DNA of 64,000 nt from Streptomyces sp. NRRL F-6131 (GCA_000719695.1 JOHN01000032.1:1-64000); one strand, 5' to 3'; shown: positions 24,326-34,059, numbered from the stretch's first letter. The notes: generated by a model from the sequence alone, not told the origin. Numbers and translations: made by a program.

Positions 24326-25582
24326 CCGAAGCCCGGCACCGGGGCCGATCTCGACGCGCGGCGCGAGGCCCACCGCCGCGCGGCCCCCGACCGCGGCCGG
24401 ACGCTGCTCGGTCCGGCGCTCCAGCTGATCCACACCGGCCAGACCCCGACCCGCTCGGCCCTCACCCGCGCCCTGGACGTCACCCGGGCCACCGCCGGCG
24501 CCGTCACCGCCGAACTGGAGGCGCTCGGGCTGATCACGGTCGACTCCCGCCCGGCGGGCGGCGGCCGGGGCCGCCCCTCGCACCGGCTCGCCATCGACCC
24601 GGCCGGCCCGGTGGTGATCGCCGGACAGATCCACGCCGACGGCCTGAGCGTCACCCTGGCCGGCCTCGGCGGGCTCCTCGATCCGCCCGTCCACCTGCCG
24701 CTGCCCGCCGCCACCGACCCGGTGCGGATGCTGCGCGCCGTCGCCCAGGCCGGTGCCGAACTCGCCCGCGGCACCACCCGGCGCTGCCTGGGCGCGGCGC
24801 TCGCGCTGCCCAACCCGGTCACCGAGCCGGACGGCACGGCGCTCGCCGCCCTGCACTTCGCCTGGCCCAGCGGCACCCCCGTCGCCGACCTCTACGACGT
24901 CGAGGTGGGGCGCGCCGAGCACGGTCCGGGGGCGTTCGACCCGCTGCCCACCTCGATCGCCAACGACGCCAACCTGGCGGCCCTCGCCGAGTACCGGCAC
25001 GGCGCGGGACGCGGCGCCAGGCACCTGCTGCTGGTCACCTCCGGCCACCGCGGCGTCGGTGGCGCGCTGGTCATCGACGGGCGGCTGCACACCGGCAGCG
25101 CCGGCCTCGCCCTGGAGGTCGGCCACCTGACCGTCGACCCGCAGGGCCGGCCCTGCCAGTGCGGCAACCGGGGCTGCCTCAACTCCGAGACCGACCCGGA
25201 CGCGCTGTTCGCCGCCGCCGGGCTGGCCCCGGACCCGGACCGGCCGCTGCTCGACCAGGCCCGCGAGCTCTGCCGCTCCGCCGCCGGGGACGAGCGGGCC
25301 CGGGCCGCCGTGGAGCACGTCATCGACCGGCTCGGGCTCGGCCTGGCCGGGGTCGTCAACATCCTCAACCCGGACCGGGTGGTGCTCAGCGGACTGCACC
25401 TCGACCTCCTGGAGGCCGCGCCGGAGCGGCTGCGCGCGGTGGTCGCCGACCGCAGCCTGTGGGGGCGCAGCGGCCGGGTGCCGATCGTCGGAGCGGAGCT
25501 GGCGCACAGCGCGCTGGCCGGGGCGGCGGAACTCGGCTGGCGCCCGTACCTGGCGGACCCGCAGTCGGTGCAGGCGGGGTAG
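24305..25582 (+). CDS. ROK family transcriptional regulator
   Basis: A 425-residue XylR/NagC-type ROK protein. The N-terminal winged helix (about 25-85) has the helix-turn-helix PTRSALTRALDVTRATAGAV. The sugar-kinase-like domain has LEVGHLTVDPQGRPCQCGNR with the zinc-binding cluster CQCGNRGCLNSE (three Cys) and the His in EVGHL. It probably senses a sugar or sugar phosphate and represses the divergent MFS gene and itself. The GTG at 24305 is likely the first base of a leaderless message. A longer open frame upstream crosses the MFS promoter and is rejected. Confidence 0.88.
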   Translation: MQLSPSSPKPGTGADLDARREAHRRAAPDRGRTLLGPALQLIHTGQTPTRSALTRALDVTRATAGAVTAELEALGLITVDSRPAGGGRGRPSHRLAIDPAGPVVIAGQIHADGLSVTLAGLGGLLDPPVHLPLPAATDPVRMLRAVAQAGAELARGTTRRCLGAALALPNPVTEPDGTALAALHFAWPSGTPVADLYDVEVGRAEHGPGAFDPLPTSIANDANLAALAEYRHGAGRGARHLLLVTSGHRGVGGALVIDGRLHTGSAGLALEVGHLTVDPQGRPCQCGNRGCLNSETDPDALFAAAGLAPDPDRPLLDQARELCRSAAGDERARAAVEHVIDRLGLGLAGVVNILNPDRVVLSGLHLDLLEAAPERLRAVVADRSLWGRSGRVPIVGAELAHSALAGAAELGWRPYLADPQSVQAG

Positions 25583-25765
25583 CGGCCGGCGCGGCGACGG
25601 GCGGGCGGGCCTGGGGTTCCGAGCCCGGGCGGCCGATAAGCGGAGCCTGGGGCTTCGCATAATGTTACTTATCGTGACGCTCGTACACTCGTAGTGAGCG
25701 CATCGGAGGGAGCCTTCGAAGCGCTCGCACGACTCGCACGACCCGCACGAGGAGAGTGGCAGGCC

Positions 25766-26872
25766 ATGGGGACCGAACCGACCGTCGACGTGGACCGTTC
25801 CGACCCGGAGTACCGGCGCTGGCTGAAGGAGGCCGTGCGCAAGGTCCAGGCGGACGCCAACCGCTCGGCCGACACCCACCTGCTGCGCTTCCCGCTGCCC
25901 GCCGAGTGGGGCATCGACCTCTACCTCAAGGACGAGTCCACCCACCCCACCGGCTCGCTCAAGCACCGGCTGGCCCGCTCGCTCTTCCTCTACGGCCTCT
26001 GCAACGGCTGGATCCGCCCCGGCAAGCCGGTCATCGAGGCCTCCTCCGGCTCCACCGCGGTCTCCGAGGCGTACTTCGCGCAGCTCGTCGGCGTCCCCTT
26101 CATCGCGGTGATGGCCAAGTCCACCAGCCAGGCCAAGATCGACCTGATCGAGTTCCACGGCGGCGAGTGCCACCTGGTGGACCGGCCCGACGAGGTCTAC
26201 GAGGCCTCCGCCCGGCTCGCCGAGGAGACCGGCGGCCACTACATGGACCAGTTCACCTACGCCGAGCGGGCCACCGACTGGCGCGGCAACAACAACATCG
26301 CCGAGTCGGTCTTCGCCCAGCTGCGCCTGGAGCCGCACCCCGAGCCGGCCTGGATCGTGGCCACCGCCGGCACCGGCGGCACCTCGGCGACCATGGCCCG
26401 GTACGTCCACTACATGCAGTACGACACCCGGATCTGCGTCGCCGACCCGGAGAACTCCTGTTTCTTCGACGGCTGGGTGCGCGAGGACCCGGACGCCGTG
26501 TGCGACCGCGGCTCGCGGATCGAGGGGATCGGTCGGCCCCGGATGGAGCCGAGCTTCGTGCCCGGGGCGATCGACCGGATGATGAGGGTCCCGGACGCCG
26601 CCTCGATCGCCGCCGTCCGGGTGCTCGACGGGGTGCTCGGACGGAAGGCCGGCGCGTCCACCGGGACCGGGCTGTGGAGCGCGCTGCGGATCGTCGCCGA
26701 GATGCGGGAGGCGGGCGAGCACGGCAGCGTGGTCACCTTGATCTGCGACCCGGGCGACCGCTACCTCGACAAGTACTACTCGGACGACTGGCTGGCGGGC
26801 GAGCGCATCGACATCGCGCCCCACCGGGCCGGCCTGGAGTCCTTCCTGGCCGGCGGGCCCTGGACGGGCTGA
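25766..26872 (+). CDS. cds1: Cds1-like PLP-dependent cysteine desulfhydrase (cysteine synthase fold)
   Basis: A 368-residue fold-type II PLP enzyme. The Schiff-base lysine is in [20 protein letters not shown], the phosphate/substrate loop is [20 protein letters not shown], and a Gly-rich phosphate cup is [18 protein letters not shown]. The longer C-terminal half and [11 protein letters not shown] match the actinobacterial Cds1 group, which degrades L-cysteine to sulfide, pyruvate and ammonia. I infer this rather than synthesis because no cysE is near. ATG 25766 has GGAG about 12 bp ahead; GTG 25694 is an alternative. The gap upstream is AT-rich (CATAATGTTACTTATC) and contains an inverted pair GATAAG (25635-25640)/CTTATC (25668-25673). 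Confidence 0.82.
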   Translation: MGTEPTVDVDRSDPEYRRWLKEAVRKVQADANRSADTHLLRFPLPAEWGIDLYLKDESTHPTGSLKHRLARSLFLYGLCNGWIRPGKPVIEASSGSTAVSEAYFAQLVGVPFIAVMAKSTSQAKIDLIEFHGGECHLVDRPDEVYEASARLAEETGGHYMDQFTYAERATDWRGNNNIAESVFAQLRLEPHPEPAWIVATAGTGGTSATMARYVHYMQYDTRICVADPENSCFFDGWVREDPDAVCDRGSRIEGIGRPRMEPSFVPGAIDRMMRVPDAASIAAVRVLDGVLGRKAGASTGTGLWSALRIVAEMREAGEHGSVVTLICDPGDRYLDKYYSDDWLAGERIDIAPHRAGLESFLAGGPWTG

Positions 26873-26900
26873 CCACGACGGACCGACCCGCCGCAGGGCG

Positions 26901-26918
26901 CCGCCGCCCGGGCGGCGG
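26901..26918. terminator. GC palindrome between convergent genes
   Basis: CCGCCGCCCGGGCGGCGG is an 18-bp perfect palindrome centred between the Cds1 stop (26872) and the AAA+ stop (26941). It may serve as a bidirectional terminator. Confidence 0.45.
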
Positions 26919-26940
26919 GACCGACCGGTGGCGGGCCGCC

Positions 26941-29346
26941 CTACGCCCGCCGGGGGGCGGGAAGGTCGGCGGGGACGAGGAGTTGGAGGTCCTCGGTGGA
27001 CGGGTCGTCGAGGTGGGCGACCCGCATCGCGTGGCGTTCGACCATGGTCTCGAAGACCTGGCGGGCCGTCCGGCCGTTGCCGAAGGACGGACCGCGTTCG
27101 AGCGTGCCGAAGTGGTCCAGCAGGGCCTGCTCGGTGGCGTCGGCCAGCGCGTACTCGTGCTCGGCGCACTGGGCGCGGGCGATCTCCAGCAGCTCGTCGG
27201 CCGAGTAGTCGGGGAAGGTGATGGTCCGGGAGAAGCGCGAGGAGACACCGGGGTTGGCGGAGAGGAAGCGCTCCATCTCGGCGGTGTAGCCGGCCACGAT
27301 GACCACCACCTCGTCCCGGTGGTCCTCCATCAGCTTCACCAGGGTGTCGATCGCCTCGCGGCCGAAGTCGCGGGCGCCGTCCTCCGGCGCGAGCGCGTAC
27401 GCCTCGTCGATGAAGAGCACGCCGCCGCGCGCCCGGTCGAAGGCGGCCGCGGTGCGGATCGCGGTGGAGCCGATGTGCTCGCCGACCAGGTCCACCCGGG
27501 CCACCTCGACCAGGTGGCCGCGCTGCAGCACCCCGAGGGAGGCGAGGATCTCGCCGTAGAGCCGGGCCACCGTCGTCTTGCCGGTGCCGGGGGCGCCGGT
27601 GAAGACCAGGTGGCGGCGGAGCGAGGGCGCCTTGAGCCCGGCCTGCCGGCGCCGGCGGCCGACCGAGATCAGGTCGATCAGCGTCCGGACCTCCTGCTTG
27701 ACGGTGGCCAGGCCCACCAGCCCGTCGAGTTCGGCCAGCGCCTCGTCGGCGGGCCGGCAGTCCGGGATCGGGCCGATCACCGCGGGCGCGGGCGCGGCGG
27801 ACGCCAGGGAGCTGGTGGCGGCGGCGCGTTGGGTGCGCGGGACGGGGATCTCGGTGGCCGGTCCCGGGGCGGCCACCACATCGTCCGAGGTGCACGCCTC
27901 CACCACCGGGCCCGGCTCGGAGAACTCGAAGCCGGCCCGCTCGTTCTGCTCGGCCCGGCAGCGGGTCAGCACGGTGCGGCAGCCGTCGATGATGTGGAAG
28001 CCGAAGCCCTTGCCGTGCGAGACCCGGCAGTCCTCGAAGGTGCCCCGGCCCTGGGCCGAGACGTAGACGCCGGCGTCCGAGCCGGCCCGGATCGTGCAGT
28101 CCCGCAGTACCGGGTCGGCGCCCTTGGTGACGATCACGCCGGTCGCCACGTCGGAGATCTCGCAGCCGGTCAGCAGGCCTCCGCTGCCGTGGTCGCGGAA
28201 CCACAGCCCGGTGCCCGCCTCCTGGACCCGGCAGCCGCTGAGCGTCACCGTCGCGCCGCCGCTGACCGACACCGCCGAGCTGCGGATCCGGCTGAACGAG
28301 CAGCCCTCGGCGACCGCCGCGGAGTCGCGGTCCAGGACGAACAGGGCGTCCGGCAGGTCGTGCAGGGCGCAGTCGGTGAGCGTCAGCCGGGCGCCGTCGC
28401 TGACCCACAGCGCCGGGTACTCGCCGTTCGAACCGTGGATCTCGCAGGACTCGGCGCTCGCCTCGGTGCCCTGGTCCCAGACCGAGAGGGCGCCGCGCCC
28501 GAAGTCCCGCACGGTGGAGCTGACGAGGCTGAGCCGGGCGCGGCCGCGCAGATCGGCGGCGTTCTCCGGCAGGTCGTGCACCCGGCAGCCGGTGAGCACG
28601 AGTTCGGCCTCGCCGTCCAGGGTGAGGCCGTTGCCGGTGACCCGGTGGATGTCGCAGTCGACCAGCCGCCCGCCGGCGTGGGCCTCGGCCTGCACCCCGC
28701 TGCCGCGGATCTCGTAGATCTCGCAGCCGGTCAACTCGGCGGCGCTGCCCGGGTCGGAGAGCAGGACGCCCGCGCCGGAGGCGTGGTGCACCCGGCAGCG
28801 TTCCAGGGCGGCGGTCGCGCCGCCGAGCACGGCGAGCCCGGCCTGGCCGGCGGCGGACACCTCGCAGTCCTCGAACGCGGCGGCGGTGCCCGCGCCGCGC
28901 AGCCGCAGCCCGAGCCCGTCCGGGTTGGCCACCAGACAGCCCCGGAAGGTCGGCCGGGCGCCGCCGGTCACCTCGATCCCGGCGGCCGAGCGGGTCTCCA
29001 CCCGGCACCCGGCGAAGGCGGGCGCCGCGTCCTCGCCGGTGACCAGGACGGCGGGGGAGGACCGGTCGCTGCCCTCGATCACCAGGTCGCGGACGGTGGC
29101 CGAGGCCGTCACGGTCAGCGGCACCCCGCCCGGCGGGTCGATCCGGACGCTGCCGGGGCCCTGGGCGGGCACGATCGTGACCGCCTTGTCCACGACGACG
29201 TTCTCCCGGAAGGTCCCCGGCCGCACGGTCACCGTGTCGCCAGGTTCGGCGGCCGCCAGGGCCTCCGCGAGCGTGTCGTACTCGCCGGCGCGGCGCCGCC
29301 AACGGGATGCGCTGTCCTGGGTGACCCGGACCCTGTGCTCAGCCAT
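26941..29346 (-). CDS. Right-handed beta-helix protein fused to a CbbX/SpoVK-type AAA+ ATPase
   Basis: An 801-residue protein. Residues about 20-500 are a chain of some 20 parallel beta-helix turns of about 23 residues, each with a pattern like GGATVTLSGCRVQEAGTGLW, where Cys and Gly recur. Residues about 540-801 are an AAA+ module close to CbbX/SpoVK and type VII EccA: LVFTGAPGTGKTTVARLYGE (Walker A, about 583), GVLFIDEAYALAPEDGARDF (Walker B, about 642), sensor VVIVAGYTAEMERFLSANPG, and SRFSRTITFPDY (arginine finger). Early HRVRVTQDSASRWRRRAGEYDTL-like residues start the helix. The helix probably binds a protein or glycan that the motor remodels; the role is not established. ATG 29346. It has no ESX gene nearby. 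Confidence 0.88.
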   Translation of the reverse strand: MAEHRVRVTQDSASRWRRRAGEYDTLAEALAAAEPGDTVTVRPGTFRENVVVDKAVTIVPAQGPGSVRIDPPGGVPLTVTASATVRDLVIEGSDRSSPAVLVTGEDAAPAFAGCRVETRSAAGIEVTGGARPTFRGCLVANPDGLGLRLRGAGTAAAFEDCEVSAAGQAGLAVLGGATAALERCRVHHASGAGVLLSDPGSAAELTGCEIYEIRGSGVQAEAHAGGRLVDCDIHRVTGNGLTLDGEAELVLTGCRVHDLPENAADLRGRARLSLVSSTVRDFGRGALSVWDQGTEASAESCEIHGSNGEYPALWVSDGARLTLTDCALHDLPDALFVLDRDSAAVAEGCSFSRIRSSAVSVSGGATVTLSGCRVQEAGTGLWFRDHGSGGLLTGCEISDVATGVIVTKGADPVLRDCTIRAGSDAGVYVSAQGRGTFEDCRVSHGKGFGFHIIDGCRTVLTRCRAEQNERAGFEFSEPGPVVEACTSDDVVAAPGPATEIPVPRTQRAAATSSLASAAPAPAVIGPIPDCRPADEALAELDGLVGLATVKQEVRTLIDLISVGRRRRQAGLKAPSLRRHLVFTGAPGTGKTTVARLYGEILASLGVLQRGHLVEVARVDLVGEHIGSTAIRTAAAFDRARGGVLFIDEAYALAPEDGARDFGREAIDTLVKLMEDHRDEVVVIVAGYTAEMERFLSANPGVSSRFSRTITFPDYSADELLEIARAQCAEHEYALADATEQALLDHFGTLERGPSFGNGRTARQVFETMVERHAMRVAHLDDPSTEDLQLLVPADLPAPRRA

Positions 29347-29857
29347 GACGGTCTGTCGTCCCCACCTTCATCGAGCCGGCGATCTGCGGACCGGACGCAA
29401 CGCGGGCACCGTTCGCCCGGACGCGGCGCACCGGGGTGCGCGGGTCGTCCGCCCACCGTAGCGCGCCCGCGCGGATGCTCCCGCCGCTCCGCACGTCCCG
29501 GTCCGGGGGCGGGGCCGGGGACCCTCGCCGGTTCCCCACATGCTTCAACGAGCGCGCACACTTCCGGTTCCGGGACGCGGGTGCGGAACCGGCCCGAGCG
29601 GCGGCCGGAGGTCCGCCGTCACGGAAGGGCCCGGCACCCGCCGGACACCGGGTGCGGGGCCGGCGGAGAGCCCCCGGCGCGGGAAACGCGCGCGGGCACC
29701 GGCGCGCGGGCGACCGGCCCGAGCGCCGGGAGCGCCCGCCCGTCGGTGCCCGCACGATCCGGTGCCCGCACGCCTTCCCCGCCCGATCCGGTGTCCGCGC
29801 TGCCGGGGGACGCCGTGCCCGTGGAGGCCGTGCCGGGGCCCGCCGGCGGGGCCGCCG
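29347..29857. other. 511-bp intergenic region, no gene supported
   Basis: GC-rich, with open frames in nearly all phases that show no family features. It must hold the promoter of the beta-helix/AAA+ gene on its left side. The MOSC gene ends at its right edge. No strong hairpin or clear promoter seen. Confidence 0.5.
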
Positions 29858-30736
29858 TCAGAGCAGCCGGTCGGACGGCCAGTGCATGCCGTCCTCCAGC
29901 ACCTCGACCTCGTCGCCGAGCCGCAGCGTGCCGAGCACGTCGCCCTCGACGCCCGCCGGGCGCTCGGGGATCAGGTTCTGCCCGAACGCGGCCTTCTTCA
30001 GCAGCCGGTGGTGCCGGGCCAGGGTGCGCAGCGGCTCCGGGCCGCGCCGCTCGCCGCTCTCCTGGTCGGTGGTGGTGACCACGCAGCGCCCGCACGGCTT
30101 GACGACCCGGAAGGTCAGCTCACCGATCCGGATCCGGCGCCAGCCGTCCTCGGCCCAGGCCTCGCTGCCGGAGACCACCACGTTGGGGCGGAACCGCTCC
30201 ATCGGCAGGACCTCGTGGCCGTCCGGGTGCGCCTCGGCGATCAGCCCGTTGAGTTCCGCCAGCGAGGCGGTGGAGGCGAGCAGCAGCGGGAAGCCGTCGG
30301 CCATCGAGACGGTGTCGCCGGGCGCGGAGAAGTCGGCCTCGACGGGTCGGGCGCGCGGGTCGTCCAGGTGCACCAGCCGGTAGTCGCCGAGGTGCTCGGC
30401 GATCCACAGCTGGGCGTCCTTCCCGGCCTCGGCGGCGTGGAAGCGGGTGCCCCAGACCTCGACGTCGGCGAGCTGGTCGCCGACCGCGACGGAGGGGGCG
30501 GGCACCTCGACGCGGGCGCCGTCGGGCGTCGTGAGGACGAGGGCGCCGGCGGGCGTGAGTTCGGCGCGGACCTGGCCGAGGGCGGCGTTCTCGCGCTGGC
30601 TGACGAAACGTCCGGTGGCGTCGGCGAGCATCCAGCGGCGGTCGCCGGCCAGGCCCCACGGTTCGACGCGGGCGCTCTCGGGGCTGAGGCGGTACATGGA
30701 CTTGACGGGGTAGACGTGGAGTCCGGTGAGCTGCAT
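29858..30736 (-). CDS. MOSC domain sulfurase-like protein
   Basis: A 292-residue protein with an N-terminal MOSC_N beta-barrel (MQLTGLHVYPVKSMYRLSPE) and a C-terminal MOSC domain. The strictly conserved cysteine is in FRVVKPCGRCVVTTTD. It is related to YcbX and the C-terminal half of molybdenum-cofactor sulfurases. YcbX acts with a reductase on N-hydroxylated compounds through Moco. No Moco biosynthesis gene is near. ATG 30736 is chosen. Confidence 0.88.
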   Translation of the reverse strand: MQLTGLHVYPVKSMYRLSPESARVEPWGLAGDRRWMLADATGRFVSQRENAALGQVRAELTPAGALVLTTPDGARVEVPAPSVAVGDQLADVEVWGTRFHAAEAGKDAQLWIAEHLGDYRLVHLDDPRARPVEADFSAPGDTVSMADGFPLLLASTASLAELNGLIAEAHPDGHEVLPMERFRPNVVVSGSEAWAEDGWRRIRIGELTFRVVKPCGRCVVTTTDQESGERRGPEPLRTLARHHRLLKKAAFGQNLIPERPAGVEGDVLGTLRLGDEVEVLEDGMHWPSDRLL

Positions 30737-31041
30737 CCCCCCATCCTGCCAGCCCCCTCCGGGCGGACGGCGGGCACTGTCCGGATCTTGTGCCGTCGCC
30801 GGTCCGCGCGACGGGCGCCGGACCCTGCCCCGGGGGACGGCCCCAAGGGGCCGGTCGACGCCGGCGGGGTGCGGCGGAAGGTGCCCGGACGCGCACGGAC
30901 CGCCCGGATCGCCGACGTGGGGCGGCGTTCCGGGCGGTCCGTGGATGACCCGTTTCTCCGTACGCCCGGCAGGCTTCGGTACGTGCCGGGTGGTGCTCAG
31001 GTGGTGCGGGTTCGGGCCGGGTGGGGCCGGCCCGGGTGCTG
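30737..31041. other. 305-bp intergenic region between MOSC and DUF6643 genes
   Basis: Same-strand gap. A stem CCCGGCA (30965-30971) / TGCCGGG (30984-30990) about 50 bp downstream of the DUF6643 stop may be its terminator. The MOSC promoter should lie nearer 30750-30830, but no clear boxes are seen. Confidence 0.4.
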
Positions 31042-31839
31042 TCAGTAGCCCTGGGCCTGCGGCTGGTAGCCCTGCTGGAACTGGCCGTGCTCGCCGTAGG
31101 GGCCGGGCCGCTGCGGCTGCATCGGGCGGACCGGGGCGACCGGGGTGACCGCCGGCCGCAGCTGGGCGCCGCCGAAGGACTGGTCGGCGGAACCACCGAA
31201 GCCGCCCTGCTGGACGCCCTGGCCGCCGAAGCCCTGCTGACCGCCGAAGGACTGCGGGCCGCCCTGCGGCTGGCCGACCGCCCCGTGCGGACCGACCGGG
31301 CCGCCGGTCGGCTGCGCGCCGAAGGTCTGCTGGCCGGCGTGGCCGCCGACGAAGGTGTTCTGGCCGCCGAAGCTCTGGCCGCCGGAGGGCTGGTACCCGC
31401 CGGTGGAGGCCTGGGTGAAGCCCTGGTTCGGGGCCTGCGGGCGCTGGCCCGGCAGGTACGGCTGGGGGGCGCCGTAGCCGGGGAGCGAGGGCTGGGGCGC
31501 GGCGGCGTACGCGGGCGCGGGCTGCGCCGGGATGTACGTGGTGGCCGGGCCGGAGGGGGCGCTGCTCGGGCCGGGGCCCAGGGCGAGGCGGGCCGGCGGC
31601 AGGGCGGGGAGGTTGCCGCCGGGACTGTCGTACCCGGTGCCGTACCGGTTCTCGTAGGACTGGCCGGGGAGGCCGGATCCGTAACCGGTGGACAGGGCCG
31701 GCGGCAGGGCGGCCGGCACGTTGATGGGCGCGATCTGCGGGACACCGCGCTCTGCGACGAGGCTGTCGTAGATGGGCGTGCCGGAGGAGAAAGACGGAGA
31801 GGGGTAGCCGACTCCGTCGTAGGAGCGGGGCGAGGTCAT
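31042..31839 (-). CDS. DUF6643 family Gly/Gln/Pro-rich protein
   Basis: A 265-residue low-complexity protein starting MTSPRSYDGVGYPSPSFSSG then TPIYDSLVAERGVPQIAPIN, the conserved block of a Streptomycetaceae-specific family (DUF6643). The rest is a disordered sequence of Gly, Gln, Pro and Phe with FGGQ and GYQP repeats. No membrane segment or signal. Function is unknown; such disordered Gln/Gly proteins may form condensates, but this is conjecture. ATG 31839 has no ribosome site and follows TACCGT (31847-31852) by 7 bp, suggesting a leaderless message. Confidence 0.75.
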   Translation of the reverse strand: MTSPRSYDGVGYPSPSFSSGTPIYDSLVAERGVPQIAPINVPAALPPALSTGYGSGLPGQSYENRYGTGYDSPGGNLPALPPARLALGPGPSSAPSGPATTYIPAQPAPAYAAAPQPSLPGYGAPQPYLPGQRPQAPNQGFTQASTGGYQPSGGQSFGGQNTFVGGHAGQQTFGAQPTGGPVGPHGAVGQPQGGPQSFGGQQGFGGQGVQQGGFGGSADQSFGGAQLRPAVTPVAPVRPMQPQRPGPYGEHGQFQQGYQPQAQGY

Positions 31840-32265
31840 GGGGCATACGGTAAGCCCACAACGAGCCTGCTGAGGAGACTGGGAGGCGGAGCAGTTCGAG
31901 TGTTTACACAAGCTTCGCCCGAACAAAGGTTTCGAAAGTAGTAAGAACGGACATTCTGGCGACGACTTCAGGCCACCTCCGGGCCGCCCCGGGGGTTCGA
32001 ACGGGGCCCGGACGCGGGTGGGGAAGGCCCTTGCGGTGACGGGCCGATGGACGGTTCGGGGACTGTCGAAGAAACTTCTGCGGGCAGGGCGTGCACCGGC
32101 GCGTTCGAGCCCCCGCCGAGGGCGCGGCGGGGGCTCGTGAATGTTTCGGGGATAAAGTCGCTGTCAGAGCTGTCGCCGGGCCGGTCCGGGCTGGTCAGCG
32201 CCGGTCAGGGCCGGTCGGAGCCGGTCCCGCCGCACCGACGCGGCTCCCCGCCGACCGGCGCCGCT
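31840..32265. other. 426-bp intergenic region between DUF6643 and mscL
   Basis: Contains an unusually AT-rich block at about 31890-31960 (with GTGTTTACAC and TTCGAAAGTAGTAAGAA), probably the DUF6643 promoter and regulatory region on the minus strand, plus the hairpin at 32106-32137. No gene supported. Confidence 0.5.
32106..32137 (-). terminator. 12-bp perfect hairpin downstream of mscL
   Basis: CGAGCCCCCGCC (32106-32117), 8-nt loop, GGCGGGGGCTCG (32126-32137). It lies about 130 bp beyond the mscL stop and probably ends that transcript. Confidence 0.65.
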
Positions 32266-32727
32266 TCAGTGCGCCGGGGCCGGGACGGGAGCGGGGCCGG
32301 CCTGGGCGGGAAAGCCGGGCCGGCCGGCCACCTCGGAGGTGCAGAACGAGCAGCGCACCGCCGCGGCCGGGATCGTGCTCAGGCACTCCGGGCAGTCCGC
32401 CTTGGCGACCGGCGCGGGCTTGGCGCCGTCCAGCCTGGACTGGAGCTTGCCGACCGGCACCACCACCACGAAGTAGATCACCGCGGCGACCAGCACGAAG
32501 CTGATCAGCGCGTTGATGAAGACGCCGTACGGGAACCGGGTGCCGGCCACCTCGAAGGTCTTCAGGGTGAAGTCGCCGACCGCACCGGTCGCGACCCCGA
32601 TCAGCGGGGTGAGGAAGGCCGTCACGAACCCGGTGACCACGGCCGTGAAGGCCGCGCCGATCACGATGCCGACCGCGAGGTCGACGACGTTTCCACGCAG
32701 CAGGAAGCTGCGGAATCCCTTGAGCAC
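32266..32727 (-). CDS. mscL: Large-conductance mechanosensitive channel MscL
   Basis: A 153-residue channel subunit that opens under membrane tension to release solutes during hypo-osmotic shock. TM1 starts FRSFLLRGNVVDLAVGIVIG, the family signature; TM2 is in FINALISFVLVAAVIYFVVV. The actinobacterial C-terminal tail carries a zinc-ribbon-like CPEC...CSFC pair (DCPECLSTIPAAAVRCSFC) and a Pro/Ala end. GTG 32727 has a GGAG ribosome site 7 bp upstream; a longer in-frame extension is rejected because MscL starts right before this amphipathic helix. Confidence 0.92.
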   Translation of the reverse strand: MLKGFRSFLLRGNVVDLAVGIVIGAAFTAVVTGFVTAFLTPLIGVATGAVGDFTLKTFEVAGTRFPYGVFINALISFVLVAAVIYFVVVVPVGKLQSRLDGAKPAPVAKADCPECLSTIPAAAVRCSFCTSEVAGRPGFPAQAGPAPVPAPAH

Positions 32728-32865
32728 CGGGAACTCCAAATCCGTACGGGGGAGGGTGAGATGGGACCACGGGCCCCGGCCGGACATCCTGCCGACCTGG
32801 TGGGCCCGCGGTCCAACCGCGTTCACCCGATCCGCGTAACGGGAACGCGGGCCGGTGCGCCCGGG

Positions 32866-34059
32866 TCAGGCGGTGCGCAGACGCTCCGCGTACGGCTGGA
32901 TCCGGGTCACCGCCTCGGCGATCCGGCGGACGGTCGGCGCGTCCATCTGGGACCAGAGCGGGACGGTGAGCACCGAGTCGGCGAGCCGGTCGGTGAGCGG
33001 GAGCGCCTCGGCCTGGCCGAGGTGGGCGTAGGCCCGCTGGCGCTGCACCGGCGGGTGGAAGTAGCGGCGCGAGTCGATGCCCTCCGCCCGCAGGGCGTCG
33101 GCGAGTTGGCGCGCGGTGAGGCCGAAGGCGGAGGCGTCCAGGATGAGCGTGAGGTCCTTGAAGGTGGAGGTGTCGCCGTCCTCCGGCAGCGCCAGCCGCA
33201 GCCCCGGGAGTCCGGCCGTGACGGCGGCGAACTCGGCCACCAGCGCGGTCCGGTGGGCCACCCGCTCGGGCAGTCCGGCCAGCCAGTTGAGGCCGACGGC
33301 GGCGTGCAGCTCGCTCATCCGGGCGTTCAGGCCGGGGAACAGCGTGTCGTAGTCGCCCGGGTTGCCGTAGTCGCGGGCGGTGCGCAGCCGCCGGGCCAAC
33401 TCGGCGTCCCGGGTGGTCACCAGGCCGCCCTCACCGGCCACCGCCACCTTGGTCGGGCTCATCGAGAACACCTCGGCGTAGCCGAAGTTGCCGATCGGCA
33501 CGCCCTTGCGGCGGCTGCCGAAGCCGTGCGCGGAGTCGTACACCAGCGGCACCCCGGCGGCGTCGGCGACCTCCTGGAGGCGCTCGACCTGGCAGGGCGT
33601 GCCGTAGACGTGGGTGGCCATCAGCGCTGCCGGGCGGTCGGCGGCGGCCAGCCGGGCGGCGGCGTCCTCCGGGTCGAGGGTGATGTCCCGCTCGCGGGCC
33701 TCGGCGAACAGCGGGGTGCCGCCGGCCCAGTGCGAGGCGTGCGCGGTGGCGGAGAAGGTGAACCCGGGCATCACCACCGGGCGGCCACCGTCCACGCCGG
33801 CGGCCTGGAGCACCAGCATCAGGCCGGTGGTGCAGTTGGAGACCGCCACCACGTGCGGCACCTCCAGCAACGCGGCCGCGGTCTCCTCCAGTTCGGCGAC
33901 GGTGCGGCCGTTGGTGAGCTGTCCGCTGTCGAGCACGGTGCCGAGCCGCTCCAGCAGCGCGGCGCGGTCGGGCACCTGGACCCGGGTGAGCGGCAGCCCG
34001 TCGGGGAAGGCGGGCGTGCCGCCGAGGGCGGCGGGCAGGGCAAGGGTGTCGGTGGTCAT
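32866..34059 (-). CDS. DegT/DnrJ/EryC1/StrS family sugar aminotransferase
   Basis: A 397-residue fold-type I PLP enzyme that converts a keto-sugar nucleotide to an amino-sugar. The Schiff-base Lys is in VFSMSPTKVAVAGEGGLVTT; the cofactor Asp/His are in VPLVYDSAHGFGSRRKG; the phosphate-site segment is VVAVSNCTTGLMLVLQ; and RRYFHPPVQ is the late conserved motif. It is the last gene of the minus-strand polysaccharide operon. Its ATG overlaps the stop of the membrane-protein gene by 3 bp (ATGA), so translation is coupled. It suggests that the glycan made by this locus contains an amino sugar. Confidence 0.88.
   Translation of the reverse strand: MTTDTLALPAALGGTPAFPDGLPLTRVQVPDRAALLERLGTVLDSGQLTNGRTVAELEETAAALLEVPHVVAVSNCTTGLMLVLQAAGVDGGRPVVMPGFTFSATAHASHWAGGTPLFAEARERDITLDPEDAAARLAAADRPAALMATHVYGTPCQVERLQEVADAAGVPLVYDSAHGFGSRRKGVPIGNFGYAEVFSMSPTKVAVAGEGGLVTTRDAELARRLRTARDYGNPGDYDTLFPGLNARMSELHAAVGLNWLAGLPERVAHRTALVAEFAAVTAGLPGLRLALPEDGDTSTFKDLTLILDASAFGLTARQLADALRAEGIDSRRYFHPPVQRQRAYAHLGQAEALPLTDRLADSVLTVPLWSQMDAPTVRRIAEAVTRIQPYAERLRTA

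Noticed and set aside
29347..29857. Long open frames covering the gap between the AAA+ and MOSC genes
   Set aside because: Several phases are open at once and none shows family features or a proper ribosome site.
31985..32010. GGTTCGAAC, tRNA T-loop-like sequence
   Set aside because: Flanking bases do not pair as a T-stem, and no acceptor, D or anticodon arms are found around it.
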